Below the pieces are notes generated by a model. It was not told the origin of the DNA and did not search any database. It saw only the letters and a program-made list of their open reading frames with translations. Made by a program: the position numbers and the translations under genes. A stretch of DNA of 23,398 nucleotides from Plakobranchus ocellatus (Eukaryota; Mollusca; Gastropoda; Plakobranchidae). Position 1 is the stretch's first letter. Every line of letters starts with the position of its first letter. Positions 9,358 through 21,900 of the stretch are shown here, piece after piece. The stretch spans positions 117,395 to 140,792 of the forward strand of contig BLXT01004960.1 in assembly GCA_019648995.1 (NCBI GenBank), in the 5' to 3' direction.

Positions 9358-11125
9358 TATTTAAGTCAAAATTTTAAACAACAACAACAACAAGAAAAAG
9401 AAATTCTTTCAAAATAAAATCACATGCATGCACAAACAGACAAACTCTACAGACAGTTAGGATCAAATATGAAGAAGAGATACCTTTGTTAAAAATAGTT
9501 CAATTGTTTCCAGATCCGCTTATATGAAGGGAAAGTCACATTTTGAAAATTTTAAACCTCTGGTTCAGTGAGAAACTGCATTTGTACAGCAGTCTCACAA
9601 TGTGTTGAATTGCAGGTCTGCATGACTAAGATCAACTCAAAGTATCAAGGTAAAAAAAAAAAGTAAAAATTCCCATTGCTTTATGACAGAAATTCTATAT
9701 AAAGTTTCTTCCACATAAAGAGGCGAGTGGTTTTTTACCCTTTCTAGTTAATGGTTTTCAATGAAACTCAGTCATGCAAAACCACAGCTCAACTCTCTTT
9801 GAGGGACCGCTACACAGTAAATAAGCTTTGGGGTGGAGAAAACTGGATGGTTAGAATAATGTGCAAACATATAGGGATTTTCAATTTTTTTAACACAAAA
9901 AAAAAAAAATTCAGTACAGAAAAAAAGGAGAAAAAAATTATTCAAATTCTTCATCTTTTCCAAAAGCGCTCCATGAAACATCTGACGTTAAGATTGCTCT
10001 CAACCTATAAAAACTTCAATGGTCTATCCCTCAATGAGTTCATAAAGATGACTCTGCATAAATACCCTTTCCTGAGATTTTACAAATGGTGAATAATCCG
10101 ACAGAGCATTGAGAAAGACATAGGGAAAGATAAATTATACAGGCATAAAGAGAGAGAAAGAGAGAGAGAGATATAGCAGCTCTCATTCTATCAGTCGTGA
10201 CAGAGTCTCAAGCTATCAGTAAACAAGAGTTCAATCTCCAAAGTTAACGATTTTCTCACCCAACACTATCATTATACAGTTTGTCCCCTTTGACAATCAC
10301 GATTCAATACAGATCTTACAAAACTAAAATTAAAAGAAAGTTAAAACTATACATAATGCCGCTCAAATCATTGTAATTATATGTACAATATGATCTGAAT
10401 AAAAAGAAAACTGTACACATACTTCATACCCAACTTTACACAGTATCATTCTCCATTCAGTTTCCCTATAAACACGTCAAAATTGATTGAAGTTGCAGAA
10501 CAGGCATTTCAGATACAAGCCTCAACAACATATACATACTATTTGTCAGAAATGAATGGATCAAATTTAGTTCTTAATTGAGGGGGGAAAAAAAGAAATT
10601 TTATTGTCATGTTCTTTAATCGCATCTGCGAATTGGTATTGCATCTTTAAAATATGAGATGCTTTTTGGCAGAAAAAAGAATGCAAATTAGGAGTTTGAA
10701 GAGCCTCCTTGAAAGTGTTCTTGACCTATTGAACAAACTCCCCAAGTTTCCGGCAAATAGAAGGCAAGGAATAGGATTGATGAGAAAAGATCTTTCTCAG
10801 CCAGGATCTATAGTTTATCATTTGTTCCTGAGACAAAAAGGATTCACATACTAGACACATTGTCACTAAGCTAACAAAGTGGCATAACTCAAAGACTTAT
10901 GCTACAATGAATCTCAAGAATCATAGCCTTTCTCAGCCCAAGAGCTACCAGATGATGATATTATGGAAAAACGCTGACACAACTTTCTCAAAACATGCAT
11001 AGATCGGATAAAAACTGCTAATCTCAAAGAAAAGAAAAACATCAGATTTTCCTTGACAATTTAAAAAGACCTTCACTGAAATGTGCTAATCACTAAGCCA
11101 AGTGACAATTTTAAGACAGACAGTT
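9358..11125. other. AT-rich gene-free stretch
   Basis: No supported gene. It contains a short GA microsatellite (about 10150-10174), (CAA)n at about 9380-9393 and several A runs. A 113-codon plus-strand frame from 9751 is rich in lysine from A runs and matches no family I know. Confidence 0.45.
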
Positions 11126-11129
11126 GCAG

Positions 11130-11275
11130 AGATGACTTAATCTAATGGTTAGGCTGTCCAATTCCACACAGTAAAGTGTTGGGTTCAAACCTTGGTCCTG
11201 AGGTGTCCGAATATGTAACCTTATCAAGGCACTTCACATTGTTCTCCATTACTATAAAGAAAGCCATTGTTTGAA
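11130..11275 (+). mobile_element. Second tRNA-derived SINE type
   Basis: A tRNA-like head is followed by a conserved-looking tail. The A-box-like TAATGGTTAGGC lies at about 11143-11154 and the B box GGGTTCAAACC at 11181-11191, a usual spacing. Downstream, CAAGGCACTTCACATTGTT resembles core segments found in several invertebrate SINE families. The boxes and body differ from the SINE at 616-807, so this is a separate family. No target-site duplication or clean tail was identified, suggesting an old insertion. Confidence 0.6.
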
Positions 11276-12824
11276 CAATATAGTTTAGGGGCATCTGTGT
11301 CAGAATATGAGATACCATTGACATTTCAGCCCCATCTTGAATTTTTTGCATACTCAGACACACATATACTTTGAAATACCTCTCATTTTAATACTATGGC
11401 ATTTTATAGATTTGAAAAATATTGAATTATGCAAGAGCTGCAAGGCACAAACTAGTTACCATTTTAGCCAGAAGGGAATATTTTGAATAGTAGAAGTAAT
11501 GAGCTGACAATATCCCAGAGAATCAAGTCCCACAGGCAGTAGTTAAGTGGGATCTACATCTTTTAAAGAAGCCAGCAAAATATGATGTAAAATCCCGCAG
11601 TGCCAAAAAAATCTTAACTGAATGAAGAATGCTGTGTGAAGCTGGTTGGGGTTAAATATTAATACTTGAGAGGTTGCACAAAACTGCCAGGTAGGACAGT
11701 TGCTACCTTTTTTTCTGTTTCTCATAAAAGCCACTGAATATTATTCCTCTCAAAACATCTCATATTGTGGCAAAACAAGCACAACAAAATACATATATAG
11801 CTGAAAAATACTTTACATTACAGCTATATGATTCTTCCACAAACACTTCACACTTTTACTTCTTTATCCTCTCTCACAGCAGAACATGATGCTTTGCATT
11901 TACACATCCAAAATATATGTGTGATATAGATTTATAATTTATATAAAAATATATACATTTTTTTTCTGGAGTCTGTATTGAATCTTCAAATGCACTAAGA
12001 GTTCTGAAGGTCATGGTCCATACATAATAACAACAATAATACTATTATAGGGATCGTCAAATCTTGAGCCATTATGATTAGTCTTAGTTGTGATAAGCAA
12101 ATCAATTGAGAAACACAGATATTCATGAAACTTTTTCTTAACTAGATAACAGAGCAAAACATGCCAGTACTTACACAGTATAGCAGTTTCACATAGTGAC
12201 TCTAGCCACCATTTGACTCTGGTAAACTGGACAACTTATCTATACGAATGAAAAATGACCATTTTGAAAGGGAAAAATATTTATGCACGGTTAGCCTTTG
12301 CATATTTTTATTATAACAAAATAAGCCATTTAAACCTTGTAATCTGAGACCTCCATTTTAGAAGAGTCAGTCACAACCACAACTAGGCTTATTTTTTGAG
12401 GCTGTTAAACAAAAGTCTGGTATTACATTACAATGCAAGGATTTTATTCTGTGAAAAAAAAAATTTCTTTTCCATATGTGAAGTTCAAAATATAATTTTA
12501 TGTACATAACAGTTTGTGCAATATTTTCTACTACAGGTGCATACAAACAAAACTGAATGATTACAGAGCTGAGCAAAACTTTTGTGAATCTGGTCCAGCC
12601 AATTTTCTCAATAGATTTTTTAAAAATAAAAAGCCACCAATAATTTGAAAATAAAAATAAAGTGTGTTTGGTGACTACAATATGGAACGGCAAACAGCAA
12701 AAACCAGAGTGGTATAGAGTACCATCATTTGTACTTACAAATACTACTAGTATATGGTGCACACTAATCACATTTCTACATTATATCACGTCCACAAATA
12801 TTCTCTGTTGAGGATTAAAGTAGT
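11276..12824. other. AT-rich gene-free stretch downstream of BBS9
   Basis: No supported gene. A 134-codon minus-strand frame (12367-12771) shows no domain I can name and has the hydrophobic and lysine bias of translated AT-rich DNA. The region may include distal BBS9 3' UTR. Minus-strand AATAAA-like signals occur near 12307 and 12443, but neither can be tied to a transcript end. Confidence 0.4.
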
Positions 12825-13060
12825 CTAGCAATTTTTTGTGTCAATTGAAATATATAGTGGGTTCTCTCCTGTATGCAACAGACCTATTTTTCCATTGTCA
12901 AACCTTTTTGTTGTGAAAAGCCTCAGATTGCAGTGACAACAAAAATGAGAGCTAAGGATGTTGTAATGCTTCTCAATGCAGGAATGAAAGAAAAACTTCA
13001 GAGAAACATTCATGAAACTCCTTCAAGAGATTCTACTTTTCATCACAGGAAGTACCTGAT
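12825..13060 (-). pseudogene. Possible C2H2 zinc-finger relic
   Basis: The minus strand encodes HTGENP at 12858-12875, one substitution from the HTGEKP linker that joins C2H2 zinc fingers. A C-x2-C pair (FCCHC) lies a little more than a finger length upstream, but the spacing to the following histidine is two residues too long and one histidine is missing. Another frame upstream has an ECFSEVF-like fragment ending in a stop. If real, this is a decayed piece of a zinc-finger gene. A chance match cannot be excluded. Confidence 0.25.
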
Positions 13061-13266
13061 AGCGCTCTGTGTGCCATTTGTAAAAATATTCTTTGCATAT
13101 CATTTCTATAAAGGTTTAAGCGCAATGAATTTCAAGAGATGTTATGTGAATTTTTCATAAAGCACAAAACCTCTCATCCCATTTGATGTCACTATTTCAA
13201 GCTTCCTAGCACACCAGGCAATGGTAAGGTCTTGCACTCACAAGCTTCTTCTCCAGTAGCTTGGAG

Positions 13267-13390
13267 GGTTGGTGGCATAGTGGCCAGTGAGTCCGCCCTG
13301 AGATCTGCAGGGACCCTTCTGTGGTGTGTTTGAGCACTGGCCTCACTGAGGGCCTGAAAGCCTGAGATCACCTTGTTGTTGTCTCACCAT
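13267..13390 (+). mobile_element. Plus-strand copy of the tRNA-derived SINE
   Basis: The copy begins with GGTGGCATAGTGG (A box), then GTCCGCCCTGAGATCTGCAG, a decayed B-box segment, and the shared body GGCCTGAAAGCCTGAGATCA, ending near a TTGTTGTTG stretch. It matches the family at 616-807 in the opposite orientation, with roughly 14 bases lost in the middle. It lies about 430 bases past the BBS9 stop codon, possibly within its 3' UTR. Confidence 0.8.
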
Positions 13391-13817
13391 ATACCAAAAC
13401 CAAGAACCAATCTCCAGTGGCTTAGAAACCCAATACTTGTCCCAGTCGTACAGCCCACAGCCATACAACAACATATGACAGGAGGAACTCTCTGCCTCAT
13501 AATCTCCAGTTCTGAGTAGGTCCTAACTTATGACAAAATATCTAAGATTGATTACTAAGAATGTACAGCTCCACATTTCTTTGGAGTTTTCCTTTTTTAA
13601 ACAAGTTAGCACAACCTCAATGTTGCTCAAGATTAAAAAAAAAAAAAAAATAAAAAACAGAAAAAAAAGAAGCCACACGAATAAAATGTGACAGAAGAGA
13701 TTTCTTTCCTACAGGAAAACTTGGCCAACACTTACACACTAACAGTTACAATGCAGAATCACAGTTTTCACAGCCTCTGCAATAACACTAACACTCCAAG
13801 TTTAACACTAGCCTTTC
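13391..13817 (-). other. Proximal 3' UTR / downstream region of BBS9
   Basis: This is the sequence directly after the BBS9 stop codon. It has a run of 17 A (T in the transcript) near 13634 and a second, shorter one near 13660. No canonical polyadenylation signal on the minus strand is clear in this interval, so the transcript end probably lies further left. Confidence 0.5.
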
Positions 13818-14236
13818 TCACAAAGCATACACAATTTCGTTGCCCCCTTTGCCGAATCTCCCTCCCTCCTCTTCATCACTATTTTCATCACCATCCACAG
13901 CAGGGCCGAAGCCATATCCATCAGGCAGAGATGGCAACAGGCCAGAGTTGTCTTCCTCAGTCTCGTGCAGTTCACCATTCATGTTCCCCTTCCTGCGAAG
14001 ATTGTCCGCACTTCCCTTGAGGTAGAGACTTCCCTCTCCGCCTCCATCATCTCCGTCTTGGTGAGGGAAGTAGGAGTTTGAGGCCTCGCCACCTGACATA
14101 CCCATGCCATCGTCCATATCATCGAGATCAGGCACCATGCTCTGTATTCTCCTCTTGGACTCATTGTCCTCTGGGGGCGGCAGATTTCTCTGGAAGCCAC
14201 CGAGCGACCCCCCTATATCCAATACATCGGGCACAC
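13818..14236 (-). CDS. BBS9: BBS9 last coding exon, acidic tail
   Basis: Acceptor CCCAAG leads into 138 residues and a TGA stop at 13818-13820. The segment is rich in D, E and G (PDLDDMDDGMGM, DGDENSDEEEGG), with a short basic patch (DNLRRKGNMN), and ends NEIVYAL. It is probably disordered. It continues the phase-1 joint with the linker exon, and the frame is open for its full length while the antisense frames are shadows. Human BBS9 ends within roughly 65 residues of the last conserved block; here about 210 follow. Confidence 0.82.
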
Positions 14237-15917
14237 CTTGGGAAAAGCATAAAATACACACATGAAGTTGATAATAAATTACCCAGCTATCATTCCCAAT
14301 TCAAAATGGTTTAAATCATCCAACCACATATCTATCACCCATTAACAAATTCAATTTTAATTGACCATTTATATTTTGATTACAAATAATACACACGCAA
14401 ACATATGTTAGAGACACTATGTATATCCTCAGTAAATATAATCAAATTCACACGTTTTGGATGACTCAATCTTATCAAATGGAGCAAAAACACACAAACT
14501 AAGTTAAGGTTGTCCAATTTCAAACTTTTTCAACCATTAACACTCTTATACCTTTTAGAAAGACCAACTACATCCTTGGAATATGTAATAGCCTCCAATA
14601 CTTTAGGCAGACCAGCTGCATCTCTATGAGACATTAAATCACCCAAACAATTTAGATAAACCAAACGACTCCATATAAGACAAAAACACCTTCACACACT
14701 TTTAGATACAACAACCTTATCAAACATGAACACCTTCACACACTTTTAGATACAACAACCTTATCAAACATGAACACCTTCACACACTTTTAGATACGAC
14801 AACCTTATTCAACATGAACATCTTCACACACTTTTAGCTACAACAACCTTATCAAACATGAACACCCTTTTACAAACTTAACAGACCTCTACCAAACACA
14901 AATACTTTCACACACTTTTAGATGCAACAAACTGTGTCAAACATTCATAAACAAGTAATGTTATAGATTACAGGTATTTCTGCATCAATTAGAAATTGAA
15001 ATATCACCTGCATCTGGTTTGTCCATTTGGGGCAGACCCAGAGGCTGCAAGATGCCACCGCTCTCTTTCCTGCCCTTCCTGCCTTTACCTCCTGCAGCGG
15101 CCTTGCGATGCCTGGAGCTGAGGACTTGATCGATCGGAGCCGCGTCTTCTGGCAACTCATTTTCGTTTGTCTCTACGATTGTCTTTGTTGCTGGCATCTT
15201 GATCACTTTCTCTTTTTTGTCTGTTTAGATAAGGAAATCAAGCAATGAATAAGCCATGATCTTATAAAAAGGAGCTTCTCATCAAGAACAGCAAATTAAG
15301 TTTCTCATATCCGCATAGTTTATACGTATCCATATGCAAATTCTATATGCACAAAATTTATTTCTATTCTATAAACAAAATCAATCAGCTGAGGAAAAAA
15401 AAACTATGCTTTGGTGTTGTTTTATGTCTCAGCTAGAAAAAAGGTTAAGCAAAAAAAAAAAAAACAAAGAAAGAAATAAAGAAACAATTTTATATTTTTT
15501 AAATCATAATCTCATTTTTTTCGTTGAAATTTAAATTTTTGTGGCTATTTTATGTTTATTCTTCCTCATAAAAAAAAAGATAAGCTTTATGGAATTTTTC
15601 CCAAGAACAACTTACATCATTACCAAGCATTGTTTGTACAGAATTAGAGAACAGATTTAGGTAGGGAAGGCAGTTACAGGGATTTGCGGGACCAATGATA
15701 TATGTCACCTAAATTTTAATCCTCTTTGTTACTTGCCGATAAACGAGAGAGATCTTTTGATGAAAAAATTCAAAACAATGGCTATGCCGATGAAGCTAGC
15801 AAAAAAAAAAATCTTTCAATTTGTTGAGGAATATGAGAAATTCATAAAAATTTTTATTACAAGATTTAGAGCAATATTTGTTAACAACTTTCATGCATTT
15901 TTTTCATTATAATATAG

Positions 15918-15983
<66 letters not shown>

Positions 15984-18900
15984 GTGAAAAAGGGACAAAG
16001 TGAAAGAAAAAGAGAAGAAGGTGATTTCATCTGCCATTACTTCAATCCCTTGAATTTTGCTTAAATCTTTGTTTATGCTTCCCACTTACCTTTGAGCCCA
16101 TCAACCAGACGAGCCCCTTTGCCCACACGATCACAGAATAGAGCAATATGTTTCTTCACCTTGGATGTGTCTGGCGGTGTGCCCAGGGGGCTTGGGTTCA
16201 CCGACTGGTCCTTGGCTGAGCGGGCCATCACTGTGCGGAGGAGGTGAGTAATGGCGGCATCAACACTTTCCTCCCATCCCTACACACAAAAACAGTGCAG
16301 GACAAGTGAGAAAAGATGAGAATAACATGACACAATGGGCAAAAAAAAAAAAGACAATGCTGTTCACTTATTTTGAGTTGTTTGGGCTTGTAAATTTAAT
16401 TCCAGTTATCAGCATATTTGATATATCAGTATGTGAAAGTAATAAAAAAAAACAAAAAAAAAATGAGGCTTGTTTCAGGCAATTGAATTACTAAAAAAAA
16501 GTGTGTGATCCTTACAAAATAAGACACCTGGTGTCACGAATAAGTTTTATGAATTAAAGGTGTCGTACTTATAATTCTCAATTCTTTTCTACCAAATTCT
16601 GTCTTAGAATTTGAGTAATTCTGGCAGTGTTTATATCTAAGGTGAGGGATTATTTGGGTGCAGAAACATGTTGTTTCTCAGGGAGGAAGAAAATTATATA
16701 CTAAGGTGTAGTTGAGATAATTTAGGATAATTTGATAACTTTTTTTCCCCATTATTCTCATACATTTTTAGTATTTAATTTTCTTCACATTATCAGGGTT
16801 GCACTCAAAGATGAATACAAATAATTAATAAACATGAAACAAATACAGCTCTTTCTTTAACCAGCTGTTACAGTTTTTATTTCACTAAATTCCTTTCAGA
16901 TTTTTATCTCATTAATTTTTCTCTCCCTTGCCAAGAGGACAAACTAAAAAGCGCACCTGTTCCTCGCTAGCATTGACCACTGGTGACAACGTTGTCTCCA
17001 GCACACGGAATTCTTCCTCGACCATGTCCACCCAGAGCTTGAGCAAAAGGTTCAGCAGGTATGTACCGGAGCTGAGATTGTTTGCTGACACCATCTCAGC
17101 TACAGAGTTCTCATCAACAGCGTCAGCCAAAGCTAGGATCTGATTGGTTCATCATAAAAAACGCAAAAAGACCGAGTTAAAAAAAAGAAAACATTTAATA
17201 AATTCCTTTAAATCAAAAATGGTTGGGCCAAAATTAATTTAACCAAGAAGAATACTAGGGCTAAAGTGCTCTAACGACTTTTCATATACCTTCAAAGTGG
17301 AAATCTGTTTAAAACAAAGTATATTTATAACGACATGTGTACCAAAACCTCTGAAGTCTCTATTCACAAAGAGGGGCGCTTCAGTGGTTTGATAAGCCTG
17401 CCATTGATTGGTCTTAGCCATTTCAATGTATATACCTAGTGTCTCTCTGTTTATGCACAGTATGTACTGAAATTTAAGCTTCAAAGTGTTGCATGTTAAC
17501 ACATATTTTTGCAGATTTTTCATGCAGTCATCTGTTCTTGGTGGAGATTCCATAAAGATTATGTTTCTTTACAAACTAAAAAAAAATCCTATCACAATGA
17601 TAATGATATCAACCTGTTTTATACTGTTCCCTTTGGGTGTGTTGGCATTGCTTTTAAAGTTAGATCTAAAATACACAATAAATTAGAACAAAAAATATAG
17701 AGAATCTTGTCTTGCTTTATATCCAAATTTAGACTGGACATATATTTTGATAGAGAATAACATCATACAAAAGGTGAAAACATAAAAATATACTTTGATC
17801 TAGTTAACAATAAAGGGAATTCAGTTTGTCACACTGGCTGGAAATACTGATTAGAAGCAAAGAGATTAAACTAGTATAAATGGATCACAAGTCATGTTAA
17901 ATATTCATACGTGTAGCAGTAACACAAAATGAGTCAAGCTGCAGTTTTTTGCATGACTGACATTAAATAAAAACCAACGGGGAGAACAAACTGCTCACAT
18001 CTTTCTGGGGAGAACTTTCTATAGATGTAATATAAACTTATTGTACGCAGAGTATCAAAAATGTTTCCTTGTTTATTATAATATTTTGATTTAATCTTAG
18101 TTGAAAAGACTCGCAACTCAATTTATTTTGTAAAATTGCTACATATATGAAAATAAATCTAACCCTTGAGCTACATTAACAATGAGGAAAATTCAGGTTG
18201 TCACATAAGGCAGAGATATTGTTTAACAGCAAAGGGCTTAAACCAAGTGGCTCAGAAATCACATTCTACACAATAAAAAAAACAACAAATACCTATGTTT
18301 TTTGTGGAAATGCTTTACTTTAAATTTTGCCGTTATGAAAATATGTTAATTCTCTTCCAAGATAAAGACTAAAAGAATATGTTTAGATTTGCTTTATGTA
18401 TGTATTTTTCTAAAAAAAAAAAAAATACAATGTAATGTTGGTCTCAATGATTATAAATCTGTTTCTGTATTTGTGAAATTGGATAGGTGCAACACAAAAA
18501 AGAAAGGAGAGAAAATAGTAAAAAAAAAAAAAAAACCAGATGGCTTACAAAAGGCTTACACCCTTTGCATATTTTATATGCAGCCTAAGCAGCACAATAT
18601 TTCAAAACTCTTGGCTGATTTACTCAAGAAAAAAAACTTTTTTTTTCATTCCTTTAATTCAAAAGATCCTTCAATCAAAAAAAAAAAAAGGTTGTTGAAA
18701 AAATTACTAAAAATTCAAAGTAAAATCACAAACACGAAAAAAGCGAAATTCAGAAAAAGAAAATTCATTCATATGCAAATGCATGAGAAAGAAAGCCTCA
18801 CCTGTCTGTAGGTTCCCTCTAGCAAGGTGTCCAAATTCTGCAGAGGTGCGGGTGTTTTATCCTTAAACCTGGTCAGAAGTCTCTTCTGGATTGTACGGAA

Positions 18901-21900
18901 CTGAGACGCACGTTGGCCTAAAAGTTCTCGACACTTGTCCGAGCCCGTACGAAACTAAAATAAATTGTGAAGGGTAATAAAAAGGTTAAACATAGAGTGT
19001 TATTTGCATATATTTGTTATTTACACAGAAACATTAGGATCCTAGAGACGGATTTCTAATCCCATCTCAGCCTGTGAGTTTTGGAGCCTCAGTGGGCAAT
19101 GATATCATACATATAAAGTAGAAAAAAAACAATCTTTGTTCAGCAATTGCTTCTGATGAGGGAAACAAGTTTGTTTTTTTTAATTTAATCTAAAAAAGGG
19201 TGTCTCATTTGACCAAAAAAAATGAGGTTTTTTGGTGTGGGCACAAAAGTTGAAAAATAGGAACCATTGTGGCAATTCCGAGTTTTCACTCAATCTCTCT
19301 CAAAATGTTCAGATAAGTGAGGCAATACTCTCCTCAAAATCTACACACTTTTGAAGCTAAATTCTGCTGAAATATATGTAGTTATTTATTTCAATACATT
19401 TGGTCAACTGAAATAAAAAAGAGGACAAAAGTCTATTAATAGAGTTTACACTTACAAAACAACAGAAAGATTGAATTTGTCTCCTGTAAATTTTGTTCTT
19501 ACTGTGATATGTTTCATGAGTTGTGACACCACATAATCTAAGTTTTGCTGCTGGAACTTAAGTAATAAATATTGCTTCAGGTGCTAGAGTCATAATCACT
19601 GCAAAAGTCTTCCAATATCTGGCATTATTTAAAGTATGTGGTTGATTATCTCCGACAAGCAGGAATAACTTTTTTTCCATGACTAGTTTTTCTGCAAAAT
19701 GTTTCATATTATCAAGGCCATGCTCCACATATTTTCAATTGCTGGGTTCGTTCTTTTTGCCTTTGATAAGTAAATTTTAGTTGGTGACTGTTGCCTTTTT
19801 AATTTCATATGAATCCTGAGTTGCCTCTTTATCTTTTGGTTCTTCAAATATATAATATATGTAGTATTTCCAAAGATGACCTTCACTCAAAAAAAATCTT
19901 TGAAAGCTATAAGTTACAAAAGTATAAATTTATACACAAAAAAAAAACAATCAAAACGATACACATCAATTCCCAACTATAATCTCTATCTCACCTCAAA
20001 GTGTGTATCTACCAGCTCAAAATACTCCTGCAAGGGCAGCGCCCCATCGAATGAAACACGGAAATCACTGTGGGCTGAGCCTTTACGAAAATGTCCATTG
20101 AGACGGGCAACGAGCTCTCTCATGGGTAACCAGATGGCCTCAAGCCTGTCGCACTGGAGACGGTATCGTTCTGGTATGCATGATATAGATGCATTCAATT
20201 AAAATAAAAACTCTGATAATTTGATCCACATTCAAAGATAAAAATCCAGCATTTAGCCCCCATGTCAATTCCGAAACTCTGAAAACACTGAATGTCATTT
20301 AAAGATAGGAATATGTGAAAATTATTTTTTTTCCTGTCCTGAGTTTTGAAAAGGCATGTTTTAAGGGTATCAGAATTTCGCTAACTACAGTGAGAGGTAA
20401 GTGGATTTCCACATCTACGAAAAAAGATCAAGTAAAAGATAAACAATAGGCAAAACAACCCACCAATATTTAAAGAGGAATAAGTGAGAGCTAAAAAAAT
20501 AAAGAGGAAGGAAACCTTTCAATTTCTAGACTTTATCACACTTCTAAACAAGACATGCTCCATACAAGCAATACATACGTGAAGTTTTGGAAGCTAGCAC
20601 AGTGACAATAGGTCCTCCTCCAAAATACTGAAAGCCCAAGGCAGCTCCCTGTCCCCCTGCATTCTCCCCTAGCAAATCTGTTGACAATTAATAAAACGTT
20701 AAAAGGGAAACCACCTATTATATGATTCTTTTACACTTACATCTGAGTTCCTATTTGAATACAGTTCTATGACAAATTTACATCCTCTATCTGTGTAGAA
20801 ATTATCAATGTTAGTGAATATTTTGCAATCCGTTGTGATACTAATGGTATGGAACCTGTCTGAGAGGCAAGGCCTTACTGTTTAACCCCGCCCTTTCAAG
20901 TCGGGAGGGGATTGGCAAATACTATTATTCAGAAGATATAAGGATTGAATGTGTGAGAAAGGAGTTAGTAAGAGTTTTGTTTTGGCGTTAAGATAGATAG
21001 AAAAGTTAAGAGCTCTTTCGTATTCAAAGTATAATAAAAATTATTATAGGAATAATTGGCTTTGTTTAAAACTAATCAACCTCTCACTGACGCCCCATAT
21101 AAAGCACACAGTTCTATAAATTGAGCATCTCATTTCACTGTATTCAGAAAAAAAAAAAACATCTGAAGTGATCTTCTGTTTCTATGAAATGATTTATATT
21201 AAAAAAAAAAATAAACACTTAAGGCTTTGTTCAGATTTGACATAGGCTGAGAAGTTTTTCAGCATTGCAAACATTACAGAAAAGGATTCTACACTACATA
21301 GATGAAATCTTGTTCCAAGCATAGTGCAACTGGCAACTCATTTCGACTGCCCTTAAGACAAAATTTATATTGTGAGAATTGTTCCCCTTCTGCATTTACA
21401 ACTAATCTTCATGGCTGACCAGGGAAGAGATCATTGAGGCTGGCCGGTGGTCTGTTGGTATCAATGGTCAGTTTGTGTACAGCCGTCTTCACAGGGAATA
21501 CAGGTTTGATCACAAGCTTAGAGGGGAGACTAGCTCTTGTGGTGGTTACTCGACGTCCACCTGAGGAATATGATGGAAGGAAAAAAAGGTAAACTTAGCA
21601 GCAAGACCCGAAAAAATGTTCACATATCAAAATGTAGATTTGTACATGCTTTCATTGTTAAATGTGCACTTATTAAAAACTGGAGAAAAAAAAAGTACAT
21701 ACATATCTCTCTTTGGCCGATTTACCATTCTTTATGCTCCACTCTACTCACATTTTGTCTCATATGTGTATAAACCTAAAATTACATATCTAGTCAGAAA
21801 AATTTGAAGAAGTGCATTGTATGGCCCAAAAGTTAAACAATGTCACATGCATACAATAAATACCTCAATTTTTTTTTTCACACATTTTTAAACAATCTAA

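Larger units (their letters stand above)
17140..18801 (-). other. BBS9 intron with an internal diverged repeat
   Basis: The largest complete intron visible in the gene (1662 bases, phase 0). It contains two related segments of about 96 bases (17801-17896 and 18171-18266) and several A runs up to 16 bases long. No additional exon is evident. Confidence 0.75.

Noticed and set aside
9751-10092. 113-codon plus-strand open frame
   Set aside because: Rich in lysine from A runs, with no known motif. No splice or promoter context supports it.
12367-12771. 134-codon minus-strand open frame
   Set aside because: No recognisable domain, and its composition is typical of translated AT-rich DNA. It may lie within BBS9 3' UTR. 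Length alone is not enough in this composition.
13688-14314. Several plus-strand frames over the last BBS9 exon
   Set aside because: They are antisense shadows of the GC-richer BBS9 coding exon on the minus strand.
15891-16085. Frame with a long serine-leucine repeat
   Set aside because: Translation of the (GA)n microsatellite inside an intron.
18389-18811. 140-codon lysine-rich plus-strand frame
   Set aside because: Driven by A runs in an intron, and it ends over an antisense BBS9 exon.
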